NCBI GenBank assembly: GCA_951217055.1
Contig: OX578284.1
Coordinates: 45,390,967 to 45,454,966, forward strand
Direction: 5' to 3'
Length of the DNA: 64,000 nucleotides
Source: Gerris lacustris
Lineage: Eukaryota > Arthropoda > Insecta > Hemiptera > Gerridae
A program made the position numbers and the translations under genes. The notes beneath the pieces are model-generated. The model saw only the letters and a list, made by a program, of their open reading frames with translations. It did no database searches and had not been told where the DNA came from. Below are positions 11,715-22,757 of this stretch, piece after piece; position 1 is the first letter of the stretch; each line of letters begins with the position of its first letter.

Positions 11715-12034
11715 CAGAGTAATACCGTGTTTTTGCACACTGCAATAGGCTACACAATTTGCGAGAGACACCAAGGGATGTGCCACGCAAGCGTGACACA
11801 TAGGAACTGTTCCAACATCAGACATAACGTCATTAAGATGTTGGCTCGGCATTATGCCATGTCCTGCATCGTTTCGTCGCGTCCGACTCATCAGGGGCCC
11901 GACGATGCCCACCCAACTCTGGACCTATACTACATCAAGAAGATCAGATATAGGACTTATCAGAGACGAGGGTGCTCTCATACCGCCATTCTTGCTTGGC
12001 TGGCAAAACACATCAGCAGAGTAATACCGTGTTT
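11711..12034 (-). mobile_element. 302-bp retrozyme-like unit with hammerhead ribozyme
   Basis: On the minus strand this is a full unit bounded by the same 22-bp sequence at both ends (11711-11732 and 12013-12034, period 302 bp). That is what insertion of a greater-than-unit-length copy of a circular or tandem RNA would leave. It holds one hammerhead core (11866-11908) followed by a series of stable hairpins. It has no protein motif. It is far richer in G+C than the flanks and sits directly beside (TA)n. Animal retrozymes (small circular RNAs with hammerheads, copied by borrowed reverse transcriptases) are the nearest described class. Confidence 0.6.
11866..11908 (-). ncRNA. hammerhead ribozyme, minus-strand copy
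   Basis: Read 5' to 3' on the minus strand: stem III GCATCGT, cleavage triplet GTC, GGGCCC, CTGATGA, stem II GTCG-GACG-CGAC, GAAA, then the closing stem III strand. All conserved core positions are present. Stem III is a perfect 7-bp helix (GCAUCGU/ACGAUGC) and stem II is 4 bp with a GACG loop. Cleavage would fall between 11901 and 11900. The topology is type III (stem III open). Stem I is only the palindrome GGGCCC with no loop, so it should pair with a second ribozyme rather than in cis. Confidence 0.8.
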
Positions 12035-12042
12035 CGGTCGGC

Positions 12043-12083
12043 CATCGTCGGGCCCCTGATGAGTCGGACGCGACGAAACGATG
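12043..12083 (+). ncRNA. hammerhead ribozyme, plus-strand copy
   Basis: Stem III CATCGT (12043-12048) with C17 at 12049; GGGCCC 12050-12055; CTGATGA 12056-12062; stem II GTCG/CGAC 12063-12074 with loop GACG; GAAA 12075-12078; closing strand CGATG to 12083. Stem III is 6 bp here because the next base is C instead of the G of the other copy. Cleavage is predicted between 12049 and 12050. Downstream of the core, three hairpins follow: 12092-12102 (GGCAT/ATGCC), 12106-12138 (CCAACATC/GATGTTGG) and 12151-12170 (GTGTCACGC/GCGTGGCAC). Confidence 0.75.
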
Positions 12084-12197
12084 CAGGACATGGCATAATG
12101 CCGAGCCAACATCTTAATGACGTTATGTCTGATGTTGGAACAGTTCCTATGTGTCACGCTTGCGTGGCACATCCCTTGGTGTCTCTCGCAAATTGTG

Positions 12198-12199
<2 letters not shown>

Positions 12200-12280
<81 letters not shown>
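12200..12280. repeat. (TA)n array right of the ribozyme island
   Basis: About 80 bases of TA dinucleotides abut the end of the inverted repeat. With the left array this makes the ribozyme island look as if it was inserted into, or seeded, a TA tract. Confidence 0.95.
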
Positions 12281-12282
<2 letters not shown>

Positions 12283-12671
12283 TGAAATGCGAGAATACAA
12301 TTATTATTTACATTTACCAGATACACTTTCGTTAAAACAATTAAGATTTTGAAATACATGAAAATAATTTTAATTTTTCTGCCTGCTTCTTTTATGCGTC
12401 GATCAATCCACATTAGAATATTACAGGACGGAGGAAAGATTTACTCATCTTGATGTAATGTTGAGAGCAAAACATGTCTAATCTCTCTGGGATTCGAACT
12501 AACTCGTAATCCTTACTGAGTGTAGCACTTAATTCCATTTTTGTTTACATACCCATAGAAGTTATCATTTTCGTTTGGATCAACACAACATAAGGATATT
12601 ACAGGACGGGAGATCGGCTATAATTTGACACATCCACTTAATGTAATCATTGATAATCAACGTAACATTTA

Positions 12672-13266
12672 ATTTTGTTTCCGAGTTTACCGAAGATAAC
12701 GGAAGCTATGCGATCGTTTTGAAGAAAACAATTATGTCTCCGATTTCAAAAATTCCAAGACAGAAATACGTTTCAGACATCCGGGAACATTTTTTGTTCC
12801 ATGTCTATTGGTCGGTCTGTCACTCAATTTTTGCAACCAACATATTTATATAAATAAAATCTAGAAGTCTGATATTAATGAAATTTGGATGTTAGATCAT
12901 AATTAGCTTATTGTTGGTCAAATATGAGTTTCAACCTTCTGCGCCCAAATGTTTCTCTTGAATATGCGTACAGACATACATTTATTTACACCTATATCTT
13001 CAAAAGTACTCCTCTGATTTTTGTGAAATTTGGATGGTTTGTAAAATGTAGCCTGTATTAATTATAAAGATTCATTTCAACCGTCTGCGCTCTATAAATA
13101 TAGCTAAATTGATATTTTAATTCATATAAAAAATCAAAACAATTTTTAAAAATTTTAGGGAAAATTAAATAAATTTGACAATAATAGGCTGTAAAAACAT
13201 AAAATCATTAAAGTATACGAAATAGGGCTCGAGGAAACTATGTTTCACAGTAATTGGCAGAGTATT
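12672..13266 (+). repeat. family A repeat, copy 1
   Basis: This copy opens with the (G)CTTCCGAG...CGGAAGC mini-hairpin (here TTTCCGAG, partly decayed). Shared blocks follow: TTCAAAAATTCCAAGACAG, the GTCTGTCTG-type words, CATATAAGTTTCAACC-like, ACATACATTTATTTACACC, and the right end AATTGGCAGAGTATTT. Ten copies of this family occur in the window in both orientations. No protein is encoded. Confidence 0.85.
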
Positions 13267-13870
13267 TCGATATTGAAAAATCCTTTTTACTGCGTAAGTT
13301 TTATCCAAACATTATACTTTCTAGTAACAATGGTTCGGGCTTACAGCCCTCCCACCCATAAAAGATCTATAATAAAACACAGTTATATCATATATTGTAA
13401 CTTATTTTTAAACTTCAAGCTTCTTGTCCAAATAGTTGGAGAGATTTTGTAACCATATACATAGTTCACGAAACTAGTCGCCATCTTGAATTAAAATGGC
13501 GGATCAAATCCCTACTTAGTAAAGATCAACATCATTAAAGCAACCTTTTTAGCAAAATTCGTCAATCCAGGGTAAAAAAAAATGAATTAGTCGCCTTCGA
13601 TTCCCCACCAGGGTGACATTATTTTTATACTAAATTTTAAATAATAAATAAATGTAATAATAGAACTATCAAATAAACATGGAAGAAAAACAAAAAAATT
13701 ACATATAAATAAAAATTAAAAAAATAAATTAAATTATATATAAATAAAAAAGTTTACTACAAGTTTTATTGGACAGATGTTTAACTTCTGTGATAAAAAT
13801 TACTCTTTATATTATATTAATTTAAGTGACATCATTAAAAAAAAGTCCAGTCATGCACCATGACTTAATG
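13267..13870. other. nothing recognised
   Basis: AT-rich sequence. A short piece near 13466-13500 (CTAGTCGCCATCTTGA) resembles part of the retroposon inserted at 56859-57152; otherwise empty. Confidence 0.45.
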
Positions 13871-14452
13871 AGCGAATTTTCAAAGAAATCTGCGTTTTAT
13901 TGGCTTATGATAATATAGGAAAATTTTGGTTTAGAATTTGCTCGGGTGAAAAAAAAAATTGGTACACAGGGGTACGGGGTACAAAAGTCAAAATAGTATT
14001 TACCCTTCAAGATGCATGTCGTTGGAAAGCTCTTTAAGAGTACAGTAATTGTTGTTATTTACACTTTTATCATATTTTCACATAAAAGGGGGGTAAAATG
14101 GAAAAAACACGTTTTTTGACCCTATATGGTCAAAATTTGACCCCTAAATGGACTCCAATAATTCTGGCCAACGAACTCATCCTTTCTTTTGATATTATTG
14201 ACATTTTAAAATTTGTTTGAAATTTTTAAGTGCATCCTAAGGGGAGATATCGTCTGGAGTGACACATATATACATATATACATACATATATACATACATA
14301 CATAAAAAAAAGTGTTAAATTTTAGGAATCGATTCAGAATGGTCTAAAACGGATTTCCATGGAAAAATTTTTCAAAAATTCGCATTACAAAAATTTTGAA
14401 GCCATTGCAATAGCGTAATTTTCTTTGAAAATTCGCTAAAACCAAAATAGTG
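13871..14452. mobile_element. non-autonomous element with short inverted ends
   Basis: AGCGAATTTTCAAAGAAA near 13872 returns as its reverse complement near 14415-14433, with some further matching inward. The ~575-bp interior has no coding frame and ends in an (ATATACA)n-like tract (14268-14302). No target duplication was defined. Confidence 0.5.
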
Positions 14453-15190
14453 CGTATAAAATATTGCACGACTATTAAAATACTGCGTTGAAACTTGATC
14501 TTTTAAACAAATTTATTCTGAAAAAGTCAAAGTCGTAAATATCACAAGGATAAAGAGGTCTCCAATAATTTCAATTCTCACTTACTCCAAATTTCGTGTC
14601 GGGAGTAGTGATAAACGAGTTGGCAATTTCATCCCGAACACACGGCCAGTTGAATTTAAATAAAATCGTGTAAAAAAGAATTACAGCCCAAGTATATACT
14701 ATACGTACAACAAAACGACTCATGGTAAAATAAAAGTCGTATTGTTTCCATCTATACTTAACTTTAGACTCCAAAGGCTAAATATCAAGTAAGAAATCTT
14801 AATTTATCAACAAAAAAAGATCAGATACACACAATAAAAACTACTTGAATCAAATTATAAATAAAATACGACACTAAATCTACTAAACAATTAATTTTAA
14901 AAGTCAATTTAAAGATATACATATATATAAAGGGAGAAATTCCTGTATTTAATTTGCTGAATGAAAATTCCTTGTGCCTACACAGTTTTAAATGAATAGT
15001 AATGAATAAAAAAAAATAAGGATGTGAAATACAGTGTACATTGAAACATTTCGGTGTGATATATTATTTAAATTTAACAACAATAAAGCAGTTTTAAATA
15101 AATAAAAAAAAAGGTGTTAGGAAAAATATATAGTTTCTTTTATTGAAGGAAAATTAAATTCTCCTCCTTCACAAAGTCAATTGCTATTTA
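14453..15190. other. nothing recognised
   Basis: AT-rich sequence without a supportable feature. Confidence 0.5.
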
Positions 15191-15194
15191 ACCT

Positions 15195-15735
15195 TTTGAA
15201 AAACGAAAAATGTCTTCTATTTCAAAAATTCGAATGCAAAAATCCGTTTTAGACATTAGGGAACATTTTTAGTTCCGTGTCTGTCGCTCAATTTGTGTGA
15301 ACCATCATACCTAAAAAACTAAACTATACGTTCGATTTTAATGTAATTAGTATGGATTAGCCCCATTGTTGATCCCATATAAGTTTCAACATTTTGCGCC
15401 TATTTGTTTATCTTCCACTTGCACACAAACATACATTCATTTACATCTATATCTTCAAAAGTACGCTTATCTGATTTTTATGAAATTCGGATGGTTTGAC
15501 GAAAGTAGATCGTAGATAGCCCTAGAAATTTCAACCGTCTGCTCTCTTTCAGTTTTGATAAATTGATATTTTAATTTTTGTAAAAAAGCAAAACAATTTT
15601 GACAGATTTAAAAAACAAGGGGGAAAATAAATAAATTTGACAATAATAGGTTATAAAAGCATAGAATCATTAAATATATGAAATAGGACGCGATGAATCT
15701 TTGTGCCACACTAATTGCGGCACTCACTTGTTCTA
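15195..15735 (+). repeat. family A repeat, copy 2 (5' truncated)
   Basis: It starts inside the family at the AAACGAAAAATGTCT...TTCAAAAATTC block and ends in GTGCCACACTAATTGCGGCA, the diverged right end. The left hairpin end is missing. Confidence 0.8.
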
Positions 15736-16235
15736 CCAAAAGTCTATGCGCCTGCTCTTTTTAATGTATTTTATTCTTACTCTCTCAAAATAATATATAG
15801 TACTGCTCTTTTTAAAGCTTAAACAATTTCTTTTTTTAGAAAATCTGCATTTTTACGCATACAAATACCTGCTAATCACTTTTTCCAAAGGCTATACACC
15901 TAATCTCTTTAAGGCTAATACTATAGATCTCTTAAAGGTCTTACTCTCAAAAGTCTATACACCTTATCTCTTTAAAGCTAATACTATAGTGCTCTAAAAA
16001 GACTGTGTGTGTCATCTTACTCTCACAAAAGTCTATAATGCTGCTCATTTTAAAGCATATACTAGTGTTTTTCGAAAATCTGTACTTATATACTTACAAA
16101 CGCCTGCTTACTTGCTTTATCAAAAGTCAGGCACCTGCTCTCTTTAAAGCTTTTATTATTGCACTCTCAAAAGCACGCTCTTTTGCTCTCTCCAAGGTAT
16201 ATATTTTTTCTTTCTATCCCCAATTGCCTCTTTTA
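15736..16235. repeat. degenerate tandem repeat, CTCTTTAAAGC words
   Basis: Diverged units of roughly 50-70 bp share CTCTCAAAAGTCTATACACC and CTCTTTAAAGCTAATACTAT. The units are too decayed for an exact period. The frame at 16005-16343 crosses this repeat and is not believed. Confidence 0.5.
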
Positions 16236-17985
16236 AAATATTATATATACTTTAATTGCCTGGCAGGTGAATCAAAAAACTTATATCGCAACCGCAACAG
16301 TTGTGCAGTGATGAGTCTAGTAACTTTAATTGGACTCAAATGAAAAAAAGCAGTAGATTTAATACAAATAACGGGATGTAATAAAATGTAGGAAACACCA
16401 CCGAAGTAAAGTAACATGTAATTTAACCTTAAAACACAGTGCTTAACATCAAAAGCAGTGAATAAAATTATTACTTGAAAAGCATTATAAGGATAGATGC
16501 GTTCAGGATTGTAGTAAGCATTTAAATAATCACTTATTTTGATAAAATCATGAATGAAATGACTTAAGTGCAACAAATACTCACAATAGATAAATGCATC
16601 ACCATTTCCACATACTACATGGTATTTTTATTTTGGTGTTAATTTAAGTAGGTGATATCATAGATTTGTTTTACAGTACTTCGACTTAAATAGAAAATTA
16701 CATAATACACGTACTGACGTTAATTTAAATTAAAATAGAAGGTATTTTTTTCATTTGTTACGTTTAAGGAAGTAAATAAGCGTTCAAACTTCATTTTAAA
16801 GTTTATTTGAACAAATAAAGACAATAGGTTAGGAATGTATTTCCCAAATGAATGTATTGATTGGTAAAAATACATTGATATTATCTTCAAATAACACAAA
16901 AAAAACTTTATAGACATGAGATAAATATATATTTGTTATTTAAAAATTTAAATTCAATATATATATTCATGTAAAGTACCTTTACAAGTAGTTAACTTAG
17001 AGAAGAATGTTCTTAAACAACAATTTAAGTCTTATGGTTTCAATTGTCTTATAAATTGCAAGAGGCATTCCAAGAATAAAAAATAGGCGAAGTATTTTAT
17101 TTTATTTTTTATTTTTGACCTTTTATATATAAAGAAGAATAGAGAGCGGAAAACGTAAAGGAAATTAATAGACAGTTAAGAGAGAGAAAAGAAGAAGAAG
17201 TTAGTAAGTGGCGAGAAGGCAAAGGCGGGCAGGATGTTTGGAGGCGCCGATAGTTCATCAGTATTACAGAGGCGATATCTCCATTAGACATTCAAACTCT
17301 TTTCAAGGAACCAAAACCTTCTCACACTGTTACAAACCAGAATCAAACCGAGATTCTTAACAGACCAACTGACAGTTCCACAGTCAGTTCAAGTCAAACC
17401 ACGAACCTCAAGAACTAGTCGATTAATAAACTTAATAGAAATAATGAAGGTTTCTTTTCTCTATCTATCTCCCTGAGTTAGTACAACAAGGCAACAAAAC
17501 AATAGGAATATCAATGAAAAAACCTTTTAAAAATAATTTTAAATTACTGTCTTCCGTATAAATATAGCAGAGTACTGTTAGAAACAGAAAACCAAATAAA
17601 AAAACCAAAAAACAGAAACGGTATTTCATGTGTGTGACAGGAGTATTGATATTCAAATTAAAGTTTTTTGGTAAAACAATACATTTTTTATACAAGGAAA
17701 TAAACGAAATGACCACACAAGGAGGTGAAACAATACGATAAAGAAAATCAACTTTGCTTTCTTTAAACATACAACGTACATTACTTTCGTCATACAGGAG
17801 AAGAAAACTTGACCATAATAGGTATAAATCGGTCCACATTATTCAAGTTTTTGCCATTATACGTAATAGTAAGGCCTATAAATATTGGTAGAAACAACTA
17901 AGTCATAGGCTAATAGAATTAATAATTAGGTTAAAAAGATTGGTTCTTAGGAATGCTACAGCGAACACGCGCAATTGTTATTTTG
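16236..17985. other. long stretch without a supportable gene
   Basis: Several frames of 60-124 codons exist but none has a recognisable motif or a convincing splice context. A GC-richer patch at 17140-17420 has open reading on both strands and may be a retroelement or exon scrap; nothing more can be said. Confidence 0.4.
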
Positions 17986-17991
17986 AGTTAC

Positions 17992-18035
17992 TGCGCATGC
18001 GCACTATTCTTTAAATATGTTTCTCAGTATAAAAG
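17992..18035 (+). promoter_or_regulatory. candidate promoter: NRF1/Ewg-like palindrome plus TATA box
   Basis: TGCGCATGCGCA at 17992-18003 is a perfect match to the palindromic site of animal NRF-1 (Ewg in flies). TATAAAAG follows at 18028-18035. No gene start was recognised downstream, so this may be the promoter of a retroelement terminal repeat or of a first exon not seen here. Confidence 0.35.
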
Positions 18036-18289
18036 GTTTTTGTGGAGAGTCTCTACATTTCTTGGTTGAATGTTATTTTTTCATAAAACGAGAGTAAACC
18101 TTGTTACTAGTAAAATATACAATGCACCTGATTTAGACCTTTAATTGTAACTTAATAATCTACCAGTTTATTACTTTCTCATAAATTACAATATATATAT
18201 AAAGATAAACATAAATAATTGTGATGGCGTAAAACTTAAATTTTAAAAATATCTGTTAGTCTTCTGTAGACTGAAGTCTGTTCAAACGC

Positions 18290-18700
18290 GTGGAGCCATC
18301 AATCACCACTGGGCCGTTTTATGAAACTTGGCATACATGATCAGAAAAGCTCTAAAAATCTATAGTTCCTTAGAATATAGCTGTAAAAGCAAAGGGGGAG
18401 AGATCGGGGAGAAGATATTTTTATGGTAAATTTTGACCAAATGTTCAATAATAATTTAATGTAAGCACGAAAACTTAAAACAGCTATCAAACGGAAAACA
18501 CGGTCGTAAACCTTTATATGAGGACGTTTAGTACGAGTTGCATCGGACAGATTCTAAAACTAATCAATAGTTTTTAGACAAAGTTTTAAAAGCAATGAAA
18601 GTATCATATGCTTTTAGAACGCAAGATATTACTAATCGAAATATAAATAGATAGCTACTTAAGTTATGTTGCATCTAATGAGTTGCGAATGAGGATTGTA
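18290..18700 (-). repeat. family B repeat part with unoccupied TA target
   Basis: This segment matches the sequence on both sides of the 7.1-kb transposon: 30660-30998 on its left and 38145-38185 on its right. Here the two halves are continuous (GATAGCTACT-TA-AGTTATGTTGCATCTA), with the TA at 18660-18661. It therefore records the pre-insertion state of the transposon target in a related repeat copy. Confidence 0.75.
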
Positions 18701-18756
18701 GCAAATGGAACGATACACCAACCCTATCTCATCCATTTTACATAGCTGTATAAGCT

Positions 18757-19310
18757 CTTTAACAGGTCTAAGACTTCCATGGGATGTCGGAGGTTGTTTG
18801 AGCCGGATAGAAGCCTTCCATGGGCTGGTGGTGTGGTTAGTGGTGGATAGATGCGCATGGGCTGTTGCGGGAGTGCTTAGTGGATAGAGACGTTCGATGG
18901 GTTGTTGAACGAGTTTAGAGATAGGTAGAGGTATATGGGCTTTTGGAAGGGCTTAGTGGATAGAGGCATGTCATGGGCTGTTAGACAAGTTTAGAGGTAG
19001 ATAGAGGCATGCCATGGACTGTTGGAAGTGCTTAATGGATAGAGGCATGCCATGGGATGTTGGACAAGTTAGAGGTGGATAAAGGAGTTCCATGGGATGT
19101 TGGCCCAGTTTAGAGGTGGATAGAGGTATTCCAATGGCTGTTAGAGAAGTTTAGAGGTGGATACAGGCATGCCATGTACTGTTGGAAGTGCTTAATGGAT
19201 AGAGGCATTCCATGGACTGTTGGACAAGTTTACAGGTAAATAGAGGTATTCCATGAGATGTTAGAGGTGGTTAAAGGCGGATAAAGACCTTCAACAGAGT
19301 TTTGGACGGA
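18757..19310. repeat. minisatellite, GGATAGAGGCATGCCATGG units
   Basis: About ten diverged units carry TTAGAGGTGGATAGAGG, a short variable word and CCATGG.CTGTTGGA. Unit length varies around 50-60 bp. The 60-codon frame at its left edge is part of the repeat. Confidence 0.8.
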
Positions 19311-20880
19311 TTATAATTATTATTATTTTAATCAGTTTTTAGAAAAAAAAACTATTTATATACATCATTTTTTATGTCTTGAACATAAAACTTCACGGAC
19401 GCCCTTAAGTGTTGTTATTTATCAAATTTTAATCCCACATTGCTCTCCTCTTTACTACATAAAATTATATAATCAATCTAAACATTAATAAGACAATAAC
19501 TAAAACCTCAGATCGTTAAATCAGAAATAACATATAGCTTAAACTTACATGCTTCTCGAAAGAATAGGGATCTTCAATTATACCTGTTTACATCTGAATT
19601 TAACCTGGTCTTTATTATGTTTCATAAATGCATCAGAAGAGGTTATTATATTTTATTATTCAGGTTACTCAGCTCCACAGATAATAGGGTGTATGTGAGT
19701 TTGAATATATTAATTTTTTAACCGAAGATATGTTTATCAATGTATTGAAATGTTTCTAACACTTCTAATGTATAAGATTTTCATTTGTTCTTGAATATCT
19801 ATTGATTTTTTTTTTTTTTTTTGTTCTATCATACTTTTAACATATTCATTTATTTTGAACTTCTTACAGTAAAAATGTTTATACAGTGAGGTGAAAAAAA
19901 ATTCATTTCATCTGCTCACGATTATAAATAATTGAAAACCCAATTATCTTTCTTTTATAGGTAGATTGTTTTAAAAGAAAATTTTCTCTTACAAATTATA
20001 CAAGGATGATATGCTTATACATAGGTACTTAACTCGTTAACAAGTTCTCGGAATGTTGCTTCACTCGATAATCAATAGATTATAAGCTATAGCTTGGTGT
20101 TTCTACACACGAATAAACTAAAACTATATAAAACCTAACCACACTATGTATTTATAATCCAAGTGAAAATAAATTCACTTTATATCTGTCATGTTGTCAG
20201 TACTGGCTACAGGTGTTAGAACCCTCATTAAAACAGGTATGTAACATTTTATTTTTTGTTTCTTCTTAGTACCTAACTTTCTTTTTTTTATATATATATA
20301 TGTTACAGTCACCTGTCAAAATAAATCCTTTTTTTAATATAATGGATGTTTTCTGATATATTTATTGATTTTTTATTTTCATTAATTATAAATATAAAGA
20401 ATAGATTTATTTTTTGTTATGACATGTTTCATTAAATTGTTATTCTATTTTTTTGTTTGCAAATAAATATGTACATCAAATTAATGTAGATTAATGTAAT
20501 GTGAAATTAAGAATTGATTGGTGAACGTTGATTGGTCAAAGCGTAATTTAATTGTCAATTTTAGCATCCTATTTAAAAATCAATTATTTAGAATGAAGTA
20601 TAGCATTTTTTTTACCCCTTTCAACTACATCCTCTGTTAAACCTGGAAGAAGTCACAACCTGGGGTTTCGCCGGAGTTGTTGTATGTGTTATTGTGTCTT
20701 GTTGTGATACTCGTTATAAAATAGATGTTTTTAAATTGTTGAGTTATAGCCTCGAGTACTTATAACTTAGTCTAACTTGATTACTCTTCTAGGACGATCC
20801 ATAGGACTTTCCAAAAGGTTATGGGGCCCAGGCATTGCCTAGAAGATATCACTGGCGATAGGACCAAGTCAGAGACTTGG
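19311..20880. other. nothing recognised
   Basis: AT-rich sequence. A slightly GC-richer part at 20630-20880 just before the 71-bp tandem repeat could be a decayed terminal repeat, without proof. Confidence 0.4.
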
Positions 20881-21032
20881 CAAAACATCTGATAAATCTA
20901 GACCTTCCGGAGAAGTCCACGTCAAAGATTTCTGTTCACCCCAGGGATTAACAAAACATCTGATAAATCTAGACCTTCCGGAGAAGTCCACGTCAAAGAT
21001 TTCTGTTCACCCCAGGGATTAACAAAACATCT
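20881..21032. repeat. 71-bp tandem repeat, two units and a partial third
   Basis: The unit beginning CAAAACATCTGATAAATCTA starts at 20881, 20952 and 21023 with no visible change between the first two. The third unit breaks off after ten bases. This is a recent duplication. Confidence 0.95.
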
Positions 21033-22757
21033 AACGAGGTCTTCTCCGGAAGATATAGATTTAATAATCAAACTCACTTAAAACGCCAGAATACGTACTT
21101 GGTGATGACTAAGTTTTGATATTATTATTACTGAGTTCAAGTCAATAGCCATGCTTACACAATCTTTACTGTTCAAGTATCATTAAAATTAAAATTATAC
21201 AAACGATAAGCAATAACTTAATATGTTTCAGACTTTAGACAATATTGTCTATATTAGCACATCGTTACAAATCAAATAAGAAAAAAAAAAAAAATAATAA
21301 TACTTCCAACGCAATAACAAAATTCAATAAACAAAAGAATATTATCCACCCAGGGAGAAACAATTTAAACTTCATGAAATCTACCTTTGGCGTTTGGCCG
21401 GAGCATACAAACTCGATAACTTTTAAAAACAAAAGATTACAGTCGTGATAATCCTATTATAAAAAATCAACTTTCATCCTCATTGACCTCTCTGTCTCGT
21501 TAGCGGAATAAATACAATGACGTAATAATAGGCTTATAAGAAGGAATGAAAAAACTCCCATCAATAATCGATTCTTTTATATTATAATTTAAATGAGTTA
21601 ACTGCATGGACCGCGATATCGTGTCCAGTGTTTATGAAGACAATCGAGTCGCAAAATGTTAAGACCGTTAGCATTTTCGATCTTTTGAGACCTTCGGTCA
21701 AAGGAGGTAAAAAAATGCCATATGGTTATAGATTTTTTTTTTTCTTGTGGTGGTCAAAAAAAGGACAGATATCGATCTCAAGGCGTGAGCCTTTGGTATC
21801 TCCACCGTCCGTGGTCTCATAGTTAGGTTCGTGTGAACCGTTCGGATTTTCAAATCTTCAAATCTCTTTAGTATTTTGAATCTTCCTTGATAATAAAAAA
21901 ATCTTCCTTTTGTCCATGCTGATAAAAAATATATATATACATACATAAAGGAACTTTTAAAAAACAATTATGAAAGTGATATTGTTCGAGGTAAAGGACG
22001 TAAGGTATCTACAAGAATGAATCAATTTGTATATGTGGATGACCTTATAGTTCAGGAAACTTTGGATAAAAAAAAAAGAAAATAATGGGCTTTAATATGT
22101 TCTAGATGTTTATCCAAAGGACCGTTTATATCCTGAGGGCCTGATGGTGTATTCTTTCATTGATGCTGGCAGGACATGAAGAAGGAACAAAACGTGGAGA
22201 GGGGTCCTTTCTATTGTTGTTAAAAGTAAATCCCTTCCAAAGAGTCTCTTGTGTGGTTAATGGGTCGTGATGACCTTTTTTTCTCTCTCTATCTCTCTTT
22301 AAGCAACGCAGGACACGCGGACACGCAGTCAATTTGAGTTTTTGTACGGTTGAAAGTCAGAAGGGAACGAAGTTCGTCTTTTGTCCTGATGGAAAGGACA
22401 AAAAAGTGTCATCTTCGGTAAAGTTATCTGTAAGTTGAAAAGCCATCAACAACTTGAGAGCCCTTTTCATTAAAATATCGGTCAAGGGACACTGGACACG
22501 CTTCTTTCATCATTATAAGTTCTAATGACTTAATCTAGACATAACATGATAATTATTTTATATTTAGTCGATACAATTATCTACTAATTAACTTATAAAA
22601 AGTGCGAAATACGTTTTTTATTTTTAAATATAGGTGTCCTGGGATAATGTAAAATGTATTAATATTTTCTCAATTATACTGTAGGAACGTAAATAGAATC
22701 TATTAAAAAAAAAAAAAAAATCTAAATTAAGCTTCTTCTACATAAAAAAATAACACT
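21033..22757. other. long stretch without a supportable gene
   Basis: Frames at 21245-21448, 21628-21822 and 22126-22332 have no known motif, and their composition is not clearly coding. Confidence 0.4.

Larger units (their letters stand above)
11751..12199. repeat. 157-bp perfect inverted repeat carrying the two ribozymes
   Basis: Arms 11751-11907 and 12043-12199 are reverse complements, apparently without mismatch as far as I could read. The ~135-bp spacer is the upstream part of the minus-strand unit. The right arm is a truncated second unit in opposite orientation. Near-identity suggests a recent event or gene conversion. Confidence 0.9.

Noticed and set aside
11063..12413. Long open frames of alternating Ile-Tyr
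   Set aside because: They are translations of (TA)n arrays, or of the ribozyme inverted repeat joined to them. They exist in both orientations and have no independent support.
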